This document shows, piece after piece, positions 31,737 to 39,513 of a stretch of 64,000 bases of DNA. Position 1 is the first letter of the stretch; each line of letters opens with the position of its first letter. Origin of the DNA: Actinomadura pelletieri DSM 43383 (lineage in GTDB: Bacteria; Actinomycetota; Actinomycetes; Streptosporangiales; Streptosporangiaceae); the NCBI RefSeq assembly GCF_003634705.1, contig NZ_RBWU01000005.1, positions 310,001 through 374,000 on the forward strand, written 5' to 3'. The position numbers were made by a program, and so were the translations under genes. The notes below the pieces were generated by a model. It saw only the letters and a list, made by a program, of their open reading frames with translations, did not search any database and had not been told where the DNA came from.

Positions 31737-33830
31737 ATGAGCATCAGCTATCCGCGGCAGAGCGCCCGCACGCGACGGTTCAGTCTCGGCGTCCCGCGCG
31801 CCTTCCAGATCGCGCCGGACGAGTCCCGGGTCGCGTTCCTGCGGACCAGGGCGGGCGACGACCCGGTCACCTGCCTGTGGACGCTGGACACCGCCACCGG
31901 GGAGGAGCGGTGCGTCGCCGACCCGGCGGCGCTGGACGTCCCCGGCGAGGAGAACCTGCCCGCGGAGGAGCGGGCCCGCCGCGAACGCGCCCGGGAGCAG
32001 GCGGGCGGCATCGTCGGCTACGCCACCGACCGGGCCGTGCGGCAGGCCGCGTTCACCCTCGGCGGGCGCCTCTACGTCGCCGACCTCGACACCGGGCTGG
32101 TCCGCGAACTGCCGGCGCAGGCGCCGGTGTTCGACGCGCGCCCCGACCCGGCGGGCCGCCGGATCGCCTACGTGTCGGGCCGGACGCTGCGGCTCATCGA
32201 GATGGACGGCACCGGCGACCGGGCCCTCGTCCAGCCCGAGTCCGAGCAGGTCTCCTATGGTCTCGCCGAGTTCGTCGCGGCGGAGGAGATGAACCGCATG
32301 CGCGGCTACTGGTGGTCGCCGGACGGCGGCACGCTGCTGGCCGCCCGTGTGGACGAGACGCCCGTGCTGCGCTGGCACATCGCCGACCCTGCCAACCCGC
32401 AGTCGCCGCCCACCGAGATCGCCTACCCTGCGGCGGGCACCCCGAACGCGCTGGTGTCGCTGGTGCTGTTCAAGGTCGACGACGAGCGGCCGGACGCCCG
32501 CAAGGCCGTGGCGTGGGACCGCGGCGAGTTCCCCTACGTCGTCACGGCGGGCTGGGACCGGCACGGGCTGCTGATCGTCGTCCAGCCGCGCGACCAGCGG
32601 TCCCAGCGGGTGCTGAGCGTCGATCCGGCGAGTGGCGAGACGACCCTCCTGTACACCGACCACGATCCGGTGTGGACCGACATCGTGCCCGGACTGCCCG
32701 CCAGGACGAACGCCGGCGACCTCGTCTGGGTCACCGAGGACCGGGAGACCGGCACGCGGCGGCTCACCGTCGCCGGGGTGCCCGTCACGCCCGGTGGCCT
32801 CCAGGTCAGGTCGGTCCTCGGCGTGAACGGCGCGTCGATCCTGTTCACCGCGTCCGAGGAGCCCACCGAGATCCACCTGTACTCCTGGGCCGGTGGGCAG
32901 GTCGCCCGACACACCGAGGGGCAGGGCGTCTTCGGCGGCACCGCCTGCGGCGAGACCACGGTGGTGACGGGCGCGCGGCTGGACCGTCCCGGCACGGAGA
33001 TCGAGGTGCGGACGCCGTCCGGCACCCATCCGGTCGTGTCGCTCGCCGAGACACCGGTGATCACCCCGCGGGTGGAGCTGCTGCGGTCCGGGGACCGGGA
33101 GATCCGCACGGCGGTGCTGCTGCCCACGCAGTGGCGGAGCGGCGACGGTCGGCTGCCCGTCCTCATGGACCCCTACGGCGGGCCGCACGCGCAGCGCGTC
33201 CTCGCCGTGCAGCGCGCCTACTACGAGGCGCAGTGGCTCGCCGACCAGGGCTTCGCCGTCGTGATCGCCGACGGTCGCGGCACCCCCGGACGGGGCCCGG
33301 ACTGGGACCGCGCCGTCCACGGCGACTTCGTCGAACCCGTCCTGGAAGACCAGATCACCGCGCTGATCGAGGCGGCGCGGCGGCATCCCGACGCGTTCGA
33401 CCTCGACCGTGTCGGCATCCGCGGCTGGTCGTTCGGCGGCTGGCTCGCGGCCCTCGCGGTGCTGCGCCGCCCGGACGTGTTCCACGCGGGCGTCGCCGGC
33501 GCCCCGGTCACGGACTGGCGCCTGTACGACACCCACTACACCGAGCGCTACCTGGGGCATCCCGACGAGGAGCCGGAGAACTACGCCGCCAACTCCCTCA
33601 TCGAGATGGCGGGCGAGCTGAAACGCCCGTTGATGCTCATTCACGGGCTGGCGGACGACAACGTGGTGGCGGCGCACACGCTCCGCCTGTCGTCGGCGCT
33701 GCTGGCGGCGGGACGGCCGCACACCGTCCTGCCCCTGTCGGGCGTCACCCACATGACCCCGCAGGAGATCGTCGCGGAGAACCTGATGCACCTCCAGGTC
33801 GACTTCCTCAAGACGTCCCTGGCCCGCTGA
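31737..33830 (+). CDS. S9 family (dipeptidyl peptidase IV / prolyl oligopeptidase-like) serine peptidase
   Basis: 697 residues from the ATG at 31737; no clear ribosome-binding site, so the message may be leaderless. Residues 1-430 form a beta-propeller of the DPP IV N-terminal type (GGIVGYATDRAVRQAAFTL, EFVAAEEMNRMRGYWWSPDG with the Glu-Glu pair that grips the substrate N-terminus). The C-terminal alpha/beta-hydrolase domain has the nucleophile GWSFGGW, acid in GLADDNV and His in GVTHM. No signal peptide, so cytoplasmic. It should release dipeptides, possibly after proline, from peptide N-termini. Divergent from the kinase gene. Confidence 0.85.
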   Translation: MSISYPRQSARTRRFSLGVPRAFQIAPDESRVAFLRTRAGDDPVTCLWTLDTATGEERCVADPAALDVPGEENLPAEERARRERAREQAGGIVGYATDRAVRQAAFTLGGRLYVADLDTGLVRELPAQAPVFDARPDPAGRRIAYVSGRTLRLIEMDGTGDRALVQPESEQVSYGLAEFVAAEEMNRMRGYWWSPDGGTLLAARVDETPVLRWHIADPANPQSPPTEIAYPAAGTPNALVSLVLFKVDDERPDARKAVAWDRGEFPYVVTAGWDRHGLLIVVQPRDQRSQRVLSVDPASGETTLLYTDHDPVWTDIVPGLPARTNAGDLVWVTEDRETGTRRLTVAGVPVTPGGLQVRSVLGVNGASILFTASEEPTEIHLYSWAGGQVARHTEGQGVFGGTACGETTVVTGARLDRPGTEIEVRTPSGTHPVVSLAETPVITPRVELLRSGDREIRTAVLLPTQWRSGDGRLPVLMDPYGGPHAQRVLAVQRAYYEAQWLADQGFAVVIADGRGTPGRGPDWDRAVHGDFVEPVLEDQITALIEAARRHPDAFDLDRVGIRGWSFGGWLAALAVLRRPDVFHAGVAGAPVTDWRLYDTHYTERYLGHPDEEPENYAANSLIEMAGELKRPLMLIHGLADDNVVAAHTLRLSSALLAAGRPHTVLPLSGVTHMTPQEIVAENLMHLQVDFLKTSLAR

Positions 33831-33836
33831 GCGGAG

Positions 33837-33861
33837 ACGGGCCGCCGGCGCGGCGGCCCGT
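33837..33861. terminator. Bidirectional hairpin between S9 peptidase and TetR genes
   Basis: Perfect 10-bp arms ACGGGCCGCC (33837-33846) and GGCGGCCCGT (33852-33861) with a 5-base loop between convergent genes. The right arm touches the TetR stop codon. No T-run. Confidence 0.7.
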
Positions 33862-34736
33862 CAGTTCTCCCGGTCCAGCTCCCGACCCGACTTCTCCGGG
33901 CCCGGCCTCTCCGGGGCGACGGCCGCGAGGAACGCGTCGGCGAACAGGTCGACGGTCGCGTCCACGGTGGGCATCTCCGGCCCGAACAGGGGCTCCAGCG
34001 TCGGGCGGAGCAGCATGTGCATCGCGAGCGGCCCGACCAGCAGTTGCGCGAGGATCGGCACGGGAAGCGGCTTGAACCGCCCGGTCCGGGCCTGCTCGGA
34101 GAGCCAGACGCCGAGGCTGCCGAGCACTCTCGGCAGTACCGCGCGGCTCCACACCTGACGTCCGGGCCCGGCGGGGCGGGCCAGGACGTCGGCCATCACG
34201 GCGGGGAACACGCTCCGTTCCCGGACGAACCCGCGCGCGAAGGTGCGCAGTACCGCCCGTACCGTTTCCTCGGGGGTGGCCGGAGGGTCCGCCATCAGGG
34301 CCTCCAGATCGTTCAGCGGCAGGTACCGCTCGAACACCGCGGCCAGCAGGCCGTCCCGGCCCTGGAAGACGGCGTGCAGGCTGGGCAGCGAGCACCCGGC
34401 CTCGGCGGCGACGGCCTCCAGCGTCACGGTGGCGAGCCCGTGCCGGCCGATGATCGACGCGGCGGCGGCGACGGCACGGTCGCGGACCGGCAGGCCACCG
34501 GGGTCGACCCCCGCGGCGCGGACCGCCTCGTCCAGGGTCCGTCTGGTCCCCTTGAGCCGCCGGACGAGGGTGCTGCGTGACACGCCCGCGGCCTCGGCGA
34601 GCACGGACAGCGGCACGTCGGCGACGTTCACGCCACGCTCCCCCGCCACCCGGATCGCGGTCTTCACCAGGTCGTCCGGCACGTCCGTGTCCGGCTGCCC
34701 GTCCCGCTGCCCGTCTTTGGCCCTGTCCTTGTCCAT
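33861..34736 (-). CDS. TetR-like regulator with two HTH segments
   Basis: 291 residues from the ATG at 34736, preceded by GGAGGGG. Two HTH-like segments occur in tandem: LVKTAIRVAGERGVNVADVPLSVLAEAAGVSRSTLVRRLKG (about 29-70), then AVAAAASIIGRHGLATVTLEAVAAEAGCSLPSLHAVFQGRDGLLAAVFERYL (about 90-140), the latter the normal TetR pattern. The ligand-binding part follows (ARGFVRERSVFPAVMADVLARPAG). TetR proteins usually carry one HTH and about 200 residues, so this is an enlarged type. It is divergent from the ABC-2 exporter operon and is the obvious candidate repressor for it, with dyads in between. Confidence 0.75.
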   Translation of the reverse strand: MDKDRAKDGQRDGQPDTDVPDDLVKTAIRVAGERGVNVADVPLSVLAEAAGVSRSTLVRRLKGTRRTLDEAVRAAGVDPGGLPVRDRAVAAAASIIGRHGLATVTLEAVAAEAGCSLPSLHAVFQGRDGLLAAVFERYLPLNDLEALMADPPATPEETVRAVLRTFARGFVRERSVFPAVMADVLARPAGPGRQVWSRAVLPRVLGSLGVWLSEQARTGRFKPLPVPILAQLLVGPLAMHMLLRPTLEPLFGPEMPTVDATVDLFADAFLAAVAPERPGPEKSGRELDREN

Positions 34737-34768
34737 GGCCCCCTCCACCAGCACGGCTGTACTCCACT

Positions 34769-34798
34769 ATAGGTTTGGTCTATCGTGATTCCATCACG
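34769..34798. promoter_or_regulatory. Two abutting dyads in the TetR/ABC-2 divergent promoter
   Basis: ATAGGTTTGGTCTAT (34769-34783, arms ATAG/CTAT) is directly followed by CGTGATTCCATCACG (34784-34798, perfect 6-3-6 arms). They lie 32 bases from the TetR start and about 80 from the permease start. They are probable operators; TATAG-like sequence here may also supply a -10 element. Confidence 0.5.
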
Positions 34799-34876
34799 TG
34801 GCCAATTCTCGGGGAACGCCCCGGCCGGCTCCCCTGGAGCCGTTCGGGCGCGCCACCGCGGAACGGAGGCTCACCC

Positions 34877-35941
34877 ATGTGGGCGATGATCGTCAAGGAG
34901 TTCCTGGAACTGCGCAGGGACCGGCGCACGATGGCAATGATCATCGTGTTGCCGCTGGTACTGCTGGTGGTGTTCGGATACGCGGCCAGCTTCAACGTGA
35001 ACGACATGTCCACCCGGGTCGTCGGGCCGCGGGCGGACCAGGTCGCCGCGGAGCTGCGCGGGCCCTTCGACGTCGAGGGAGTTGATCCCGCGGCGGACGA
35101 GGCCGCCGCCCGCGACATGCTCAGAGACGGCGACGCCGACGTCGTCGTGGTGACCGGGGCGGGTCCCAGCACCGCCCTGGTGGACGGGTCCCGACTGTTC
35201 TCCGCCAAGGCCGCGGTGGCCGCGGCGGCGGAGAGCGACGGGCGGCTCCGGCCGCACGTCCTCTTCAACCCCGACCTGAAGACGTCCTGGGTGATGGTCC
35301 CGGCGCTGATCGGCATGATCCTCACCTTCATCGGCACGATCATCACCAGCATCGGGCTGGTGCGCGAGCGGCAGGCGGGGACGCTGGAACAGCTCGCGGT
35401 CATGCCGTTCCGCCCGTCCGACGTGATCGTCGGGAAGATCGCGCCGTACTTCGTGCTGGCGGCCGTGGACATGGTCATCGTCGCGGTGGTCGGCTCTCTG
35501 CTGTTCGGGGTGCCCTTCAACGGGTCGCCGCTCGTCTTCGTCGTGGGCGGCGCGCTGTTCCTGTTCACCGTCCTCGGCATCGGGGTGCTGATCTCGACGG
35601 TGTCACAGAACCAGGGGCAGGCCACCCAACTCGCGCTGATGACGATGCTCCCGCAGCTCCTCCTCTCCGGAATGATCTTCCCGCTGGAGTCGATGGCCGC
35701 GGGCGTGCGCTGGATCGGCTACCTGCTCCCGCTGACCTACTTCATCCAGATCGCCAACGGCACCATGTTGCGCGCCGCGCCGATCTCCGCGCAGTGGGTG
35801 CCGCTGGTCGTGCTGGCGGGCATGGCGACGCTCGTGTTCACCGCCGCCGTCCTGCGCTTCCGCCGCGATCTGGCGCCACGGCAGCGGGCGACGCCGCCGT
35901 CCGGTCCGGAGCGCTCCGCGCCGCTGGCGGGCGCGCGATGA
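34877..35941 (+). CDS. ABC-2 type exporter permease
   Basis: 354 residues from the ATG at 34877 with GGAGG 7 bases upstream; the longer open frame upstream lies in the promoter and the TetR gene. One membrane segment near the N-terminus (MAMIIVLPLVLLVVFGYAASF), an outer domain of about 110 residues (TRVVGPRADQVAAELRGPFDVEGV ...), then five membrane segments (from MVPALIGMILTFIGTIITSIGLV to VPLVVLAGMATLVFTAAVL). The segments VRERQAGTLEQLAVMPFRPSDVIVGKI and QALLSGMIFPLESM-like QLLLSGMIFPLESM are diagnostic for the YbhS/YhhJ-type ABC-2 family. Its stop overlaps the ATPase ATG. Substrate unknown. Confidence 0.88.
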   Translation: MWAMIVKEFLELRRDRRTMAMIIVLPLVLLVVFGYAASFNVNDMSTRVVGPRADQVAAELRGPFDVEGVDPAADEAAARDMLRDGDADVVVVTGAGPSTALVDGSRLFSAKAAVAAAAESDGRLRPHVLFNPDLKTSWVMVPALIGMILTFIGTIITSIGLVRERQAGTLEQLAVMPFRPSDVIVGKIAPYFVLAAVDMVIVAVVGSLLFGVPFNGSPLVFVVGGALFLFTVLGIGVLISTVSQNQGQATQLALMTMLPQLLLSGMIFPLESMAAGVRWIGYLLPLTYFIQIANGTMLRAAPISAQWVPLVVLAGMATLVFTAAVLRFRRDLAPRQRATPPSGPERSAPLAGAR

Positions 35942-36798
35942 GCCGCGGCGGGAAGTGGGGAGCGTGGGACCTGACCGTCGCCCATACCGCCGGACGCCGT
36001 CGCCACCTGGCGCTGGACGAGGTGACCCTGGAGGTCCCGGCGGGGCAGGTCGCCGCCGTCGTCGGCGGTGACGGCGCGGGCAAGACCACGCTGCTGCGCT
36101 GCCTCACCGGCGCGGTCCGGCCGCGTTCGGGCCGGGTCGCCGCACCGTCGCGGCGCGAGATCGGGTACATGCCGGCCGCGACCGGCGTGTGGCGCGACCT
36201 GACCGTCGCGGAGAACATGGAGTTCGTGGGTTCCGCCCACGGCATCCGCGGCAAGGAGCTCCGGCGGCGCCGCGACGCGCTCCTGGAGCCCGCCGGGCTC
36301 GCGCACGTCCTGGGCAGGCGGGCGGGGAACCTGTCCGGCGGGATGCTGCACAAGCTGGCGTTCTCGGCGGCGATGCTGCACCGGCCGCGGCTGCTCCTGC
36401 TGGACGAGCCGAGCACCGGGATCGACCCGGTCAGCCGAATCGACCTGTGGCGGCTGATCAGCCAGACCGCCGTCGAGGGCACCGCGGTCGCGCTCGCCAC
36501 CACCTACCTGGACGAGGCCGAGCGCTGCGCCACCGTGCTGGTGCTGGACGCGGGACGCGCCCTGCGGTCCGGCACGCCCGACGAGGTCATCGCCGGCGTT
36601 CCCGGCACGATCACCGCCGTCCGTACGCCACCCGACCCTGAGCTGGCCTGGCGGCGCGGACGGATCTTCCACGCCTGGCATCCCGGACCGCCGGGGCCGG
36701 ACGAACGGCCGATCGCCCCCGACATGGAGGACGCCGTGGTCGCCGCCGCGCTGCACGCCCGGCACGCGGCCCATGACAACGAGAGGGGGCACCGGTGA
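35938..36798 (+). CDS. ABC exporter ATP-binding protein A
   Basis: 286 residues; ATG inside the permease stop (ATGA). Walker A GGDGAGKTT, signature NLSGGM, Walker B LLLLDEPS and switch Thr in ALATTYL are intact except that the usual switch His is Thr (LATTYLDEAE). After the nucleotide-binding domain there is a 55-residue extension with FHAWHPGPPGPDE. It forms the energy unit with the second ATPase of the operon, in the YbhF style where two different ATPase domains drive one exporter. Cytoplasmic face of the membrane. Confidence 0.85.
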   Translation: MSRGGKWGAWDLTVAHTAGRRRHLALDEVTLEVPAGQVAAVVGGDGAGKTTLLRCLTGAVRPRSGRVAAPSRREIGYMPAATGVWRDLTVAENMEFVGSAHGIRGKELRRRRDALLEPAGLAHVLGRRAGNLSGGMLHKLAFSAAMLHRPRLLLLDEPSTGIDPVSRIDLWRLISQTAVEGTAVALATTYLDEAERCATVLVLDAGRALRSGTPDEVIAGVPGTITAVRTPPDPELAWRRGRIFHAWHPGPPGPDERPIAPDMEDAVVAAALHARHAAHDNERGHR

Positions 36799-37721
36799 GC
36801 GGACCGCTCGCCCACGCCGACGGGGTCACCCGCCGCTTCGGCGACTTCACCGCCGTCGACGACGTGACGATGACCGTCGAGGCCGGTGAGATCGTCGGGC
36901 TGCTGGGCGCCAACGGCGCCGGCAAGACCACCCTGATCAGGATGCTGCTGGGGCTCGTGCTCCCGTCCGAGGGGACGATCCGGCTGTTCGGGCGCCCGCC
37001 GTCCCGCGAGACCCGCGTCCGGCTGGGCTACGTCCCGCAGGGCCTCGGCCTGTACACCGACCTGACCGCCGTGGAGAACCTCGACTTCGTCGCGCACGCC
37101 TTCGACCGCGAGAACCGGCCCGAGACGTCGGAAAAGGCGTCGAAGGTGGCGTCGGAGGCGGACGGACGGCTCGTCGCCGACATCGGGCTCGGTCTCCAGC
37201 GCCGGTTGGCGTTCGAGGCGGCCCTCGGCCACGAGCCCGGCCTGCTGATCCTCGACGAGCCGACGTCGGGTGTGGACCCGCTGTCGCGGACCCGGCTGTG
37301 GGACACCGTCCACGTCCAGGCCGAGCGGGGCGTCGGCGTGCTCGTCACCACGCACTACATGCAGGAGGCGCAGCAGTGCGACCGGCTGGTACTGATGTCG
37401 CGCGGACGGCAGGTCGCGGCCGGAACCGACGCCGACATCATCGGCTCCACCACCGCCGCCGAGGTCGATCCGGCCGCCGACTGGTCGCGCGCCTTCGCCG
37501 TGCTCGACGCGGCCGGGCTGCCCGTCACCCTCGCGGGCCGGCGCGTCCGCGTCGCGGACACGCCGCCGGAGCGGGTGCGGGCCGTGCTGGCCGCCGCGGG
37601 CGTCGCGGCCGGGGTCCGCTCGGTGCCCGCCACCCTGGAGGAGAAAATGATCATCATCGAGCGGGCGGCGGCGTCCGGGCCGTCCGCGCCGGTCGCCCCC
37701 GCGCGCACCGCCTCCACATGA
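36795..37721 (+). CDS. ABC exporter ATP-binding protein B (non-canonical signature)
   Basis: 308 residues; GTG overlapping the previous stop (GTGA). Walker A GANGAGKTT, Walker B LLILDEPTSGVD and switch His in VTTHYMQEAQQCD are intact, but the LSGGQ signature is replaced by IGLGLQRRLAF. A C-terminal extension of about 85 residues (AADWSRAFAVLDAAGLPVTLAGRRVRVADT ...) resembles the regulatory tail of CcmA/YadG-type ATPases. Paired with ATPase A, one of the two ATP sites would therefore contain an unusual signature. Likely functions with the permease to expel a drug-like compound. Confidence 0.85.
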   Translation: MSGPLAHADGVTRRFGDFTAVDDVTMTVEAGEIVGLLGANGAGKTTLIRMLLGLVLPSEGTIRLFGRPPSRETRVRLGYVPQGLGLYTDLTAVENLDFVAHAFDRENRPETSEKASKVASEADGRLVADIGLGLQRRLAFEAALGHEPGLLILDEPTSGVDPLSRTRLWDTVHVQAERGVGVLVTTHYMQEAQQCDRLVLMSRGRQVAAGTDADIIGSTTAAEVDPAADWSRAFAVLDAAGLPVTLAGRRVRVADTPPERVRAVLAAAGVAAGVRSVPATLEEKMIIIERAAASGPSAPVAPARTAST

Positions 37722-37754
37722 CGCGGTGACCCGCGCCCCCGACCGGAACCGCGC

Positions 37755-37784
37755 GGCACGGCGGACGCGGTCAGCCGCCGTGCC
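37755..37784. terminator. Bidirectional hairpin between the two ABC systems
   Basis: Perfect 10-bp arms GGCACGGCGG (37755-37764) and CCGCCGTGCC (37775-37784) with a 10-base loop, between convergent genes; the right arm is in the last codons of the exporter gene. No T-run. Confidence 0.65.
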
Positions 37785-39513
37785 ACGACCTCCAGAGCGC
37801 CGCGTACGAGCCGTTCGCGGCGATGAGCTCGTCGTGGGTGCCGAGTTCGGTGACGCGGCCGTCCTCCACCACGGCGACGCGGTCGGCGTCGTGCGCGGTG
37901 TGGAGGCGGTGGGCGATCGCGACGACGGTCCGGCCGTCGAGGACGGCGGCGAGCGACCGTTCCAGACGCCGGGCCGCACGCGGGTCGAGCAGCGACGTCG
38001 CCTCGTCCAGGACCAGCGTGTGCGGGTCGGCGAGGACGAGCCGCGCCAGCGCGAGCTGTTGCGCCTGCGCGGGCGACAGCGTCTCGCCGCCGGAGCCGAC
38101 GACGGTGGACAGCCCCGGGCCGTCCCAGTCGACCGCCGCGAGGACCCGTTCGATGTCGGCGTCGGACGCTCCCGGCCGCGCCATCACGAGGTTCTCGCGG
38201 AGCGTGCCGCGGAACACGTGATGCTCCTGCGTGACCAGGGCGACATGGCCGCGCAGCTCGTCCAGCGGCAGTTCGACCAGCGGCACCCCGCCGCCGTCCC
38301 CGCCCTCGGTGCCGCCGAGGGTCACGGTGCCGGCGCGCGGGCCGTCCACGCCCGCGAGCAGGCGGCCGAGCGTCGACTTGCCCGCGCCGCTCGGCCCCAC
38401 CATCGCGAGCCGTTCACCCGGGCGCAGGTCGAGGTCGACGCCGTGCAGGACGTCCCGGCCCGGACGGTACGCGTAGCGGACGTCCCGCGCCGCCAGCCGC
38501 TCCCCCTCCGGCCGCCGCCCGTTCGGCGTACGGTCCGGCGGAACGTTGCCGACCCCGAGAAGGCGGGCGAGGGACGCGCCGCCGAGCTGGAGTTCGTCCA
38601 GCCAGGACAGCAGCGTGTTCATCGGCTCGATGAGCAGCTGCGCGTACAGGGTCGCGGCGGTCACCTGCGCGAGCGACGCCATCCCGTTGATGTAAAGGAG
38701 GCCGCCGACCACCAGGGTCGCCACGACCGGCAGCACGAACCCCAGCTCGGCGATGGGGAACAGCACCGTGCGCAGCCGCAGCGTGTACCGCTCCGCCTTG
38801 TAGGAGTTCGCGATGTCGGCGTCGCCGCGGGCGTGGCGCCGCTCGGCGAGGCCGAGCGCCTCGACGGTCCTGGCGCCCTGGACGGTCTCGGTCAGCCCGT
38901 CCGCGATCCGCGACCACGACTCGTTCTCCCGCAGGTAGCCGCCCCGCGCGCGGGGCAGGTACCAGCGCATCACCGCCCACAGGACCGGGATCGAGATCAG
39001 CGCGGGCAGCGCGACGAGCGGGCCGGTCAGCAGCAGCGCGCCGACCGTGCACCCGGCGACGACGAACGCGACCAGGGTCTCCGGCATCGCGTACCGGACG
39101 GACGTGCCGAGCGTGTCCACGTCCCGGGACGCGCGGGTCACCAGGTCACCGGTGCCCGCCCGTTCGACCCGCGACAGCGGCAGCGCCAGGACGCGGTCGA
39201 CGAACTCCTCCCGCAACTCCGCCAGGACCTTCTCGCCCAGCCGCGCGGACGCGAAGTAGGCGTACCTGGTCAGGACCCCCTGAACGATGACGAACGCGGC
39301 GATGGCGAGGCCGATGGTGTCGACATCGGCGCGGCCGTCGCGGACGTCCTCGACGAGCGCGCCGAGCAGCCGCGGCGTCACCAGGCCCGTCACGGCGGCC
39401 AGGGCGTGCAGGGCCAGCACCCCGGCGAGGTCGCGCGGATGCCGGACGGCGAGCCGCCGCGCGTACGCGCGCACCTGCGCGGTCGTCGCGACCGGAAGTG
39501 CCTCGGCGCTCAC
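37771..39513 (-). CDS. ABC exporter half-transporter (canonical Walker sites, altered signature)
   Basis: 580 residues from a GTG that overlaps the stop of the partner gene (GTGA); a longer frame upstream lies inside the partner gene. Six membrane segments in residues 25-300 (type IV ABC exporter fold), then an ATPase domain with Walker A GPSGAGKST (373-381), Q-loop VTQEHHVF and Walker B TLVLDEATSLLD (499-510) with catalytic Glu504 and His in AIAHRL. The signature is LSPAQ (479-483) in place of LSGGQ. It is the catalytic half of a heterodimer whose partner has the complementary defects. Substrate unknown. Confidence 0.88.
   Translation of the reverse strand: MSAEALPVATTAQVRAYARRLAVRHPRDLAGVLALHALAAVTGLVTPRLLGALVEDVRDGRADVDTIGLAIAAFVIVQGVLTRYAYFASARLGEKVLAELREEFVDRVLALPLSRVERAGTGDLVTRASRDVDTLGTSVRYAMPETLVAFVVAGCTVGALLLTGPLVALPALISIPVLWAVMRWYLPRARGGYLRENESWSRIADGLTETVQGARTVEALGLAERRHARGDADIANSYKAERYTLRLRTVLFPIAELGFVLPVVATLVVGGLLYINGMASLAQVTAATLYAQLLIEPMNTLLSWLDELQLGGASLARLLGVGNVPPDRTPNGRRPEGERLAARDVRYAYRPGRDVLHGVDLDLRPGERLAMVGPSGAGKSTLGRLLAGVDGPRAGTVTLGGTEGGDGGGVPLVELPLDELRGHVALVTQEHHVFRGTLRENLVMARPGASDADIERVLAAVDWDGPGLSTVVGSGGETLSPAQAQQLALARLVLADPHTLVLDEATSLLDPRAARRLERSLAAVLDGRTVVAIAHRLHTAHDADRVAVVEDGRVTELGTHDELIAANGSYAALWRSWHGG

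Noticed and set aside
31544..31744. 67-codon N-terminal extension of the PknB-type kinase
   Set aside because: The kinase domain starts right after the ATG at 31543, which has a GAGGAG site; the extension lies in the divergent promoter and is not similar to kinases.
34577..34876. 100-codon N-terminal extension of the ABC-2 permease
   Set aside because: It is antisense to the TetR gene start and crosses the divergent promoter; GGAGG directly precedes the ATG at 34877.
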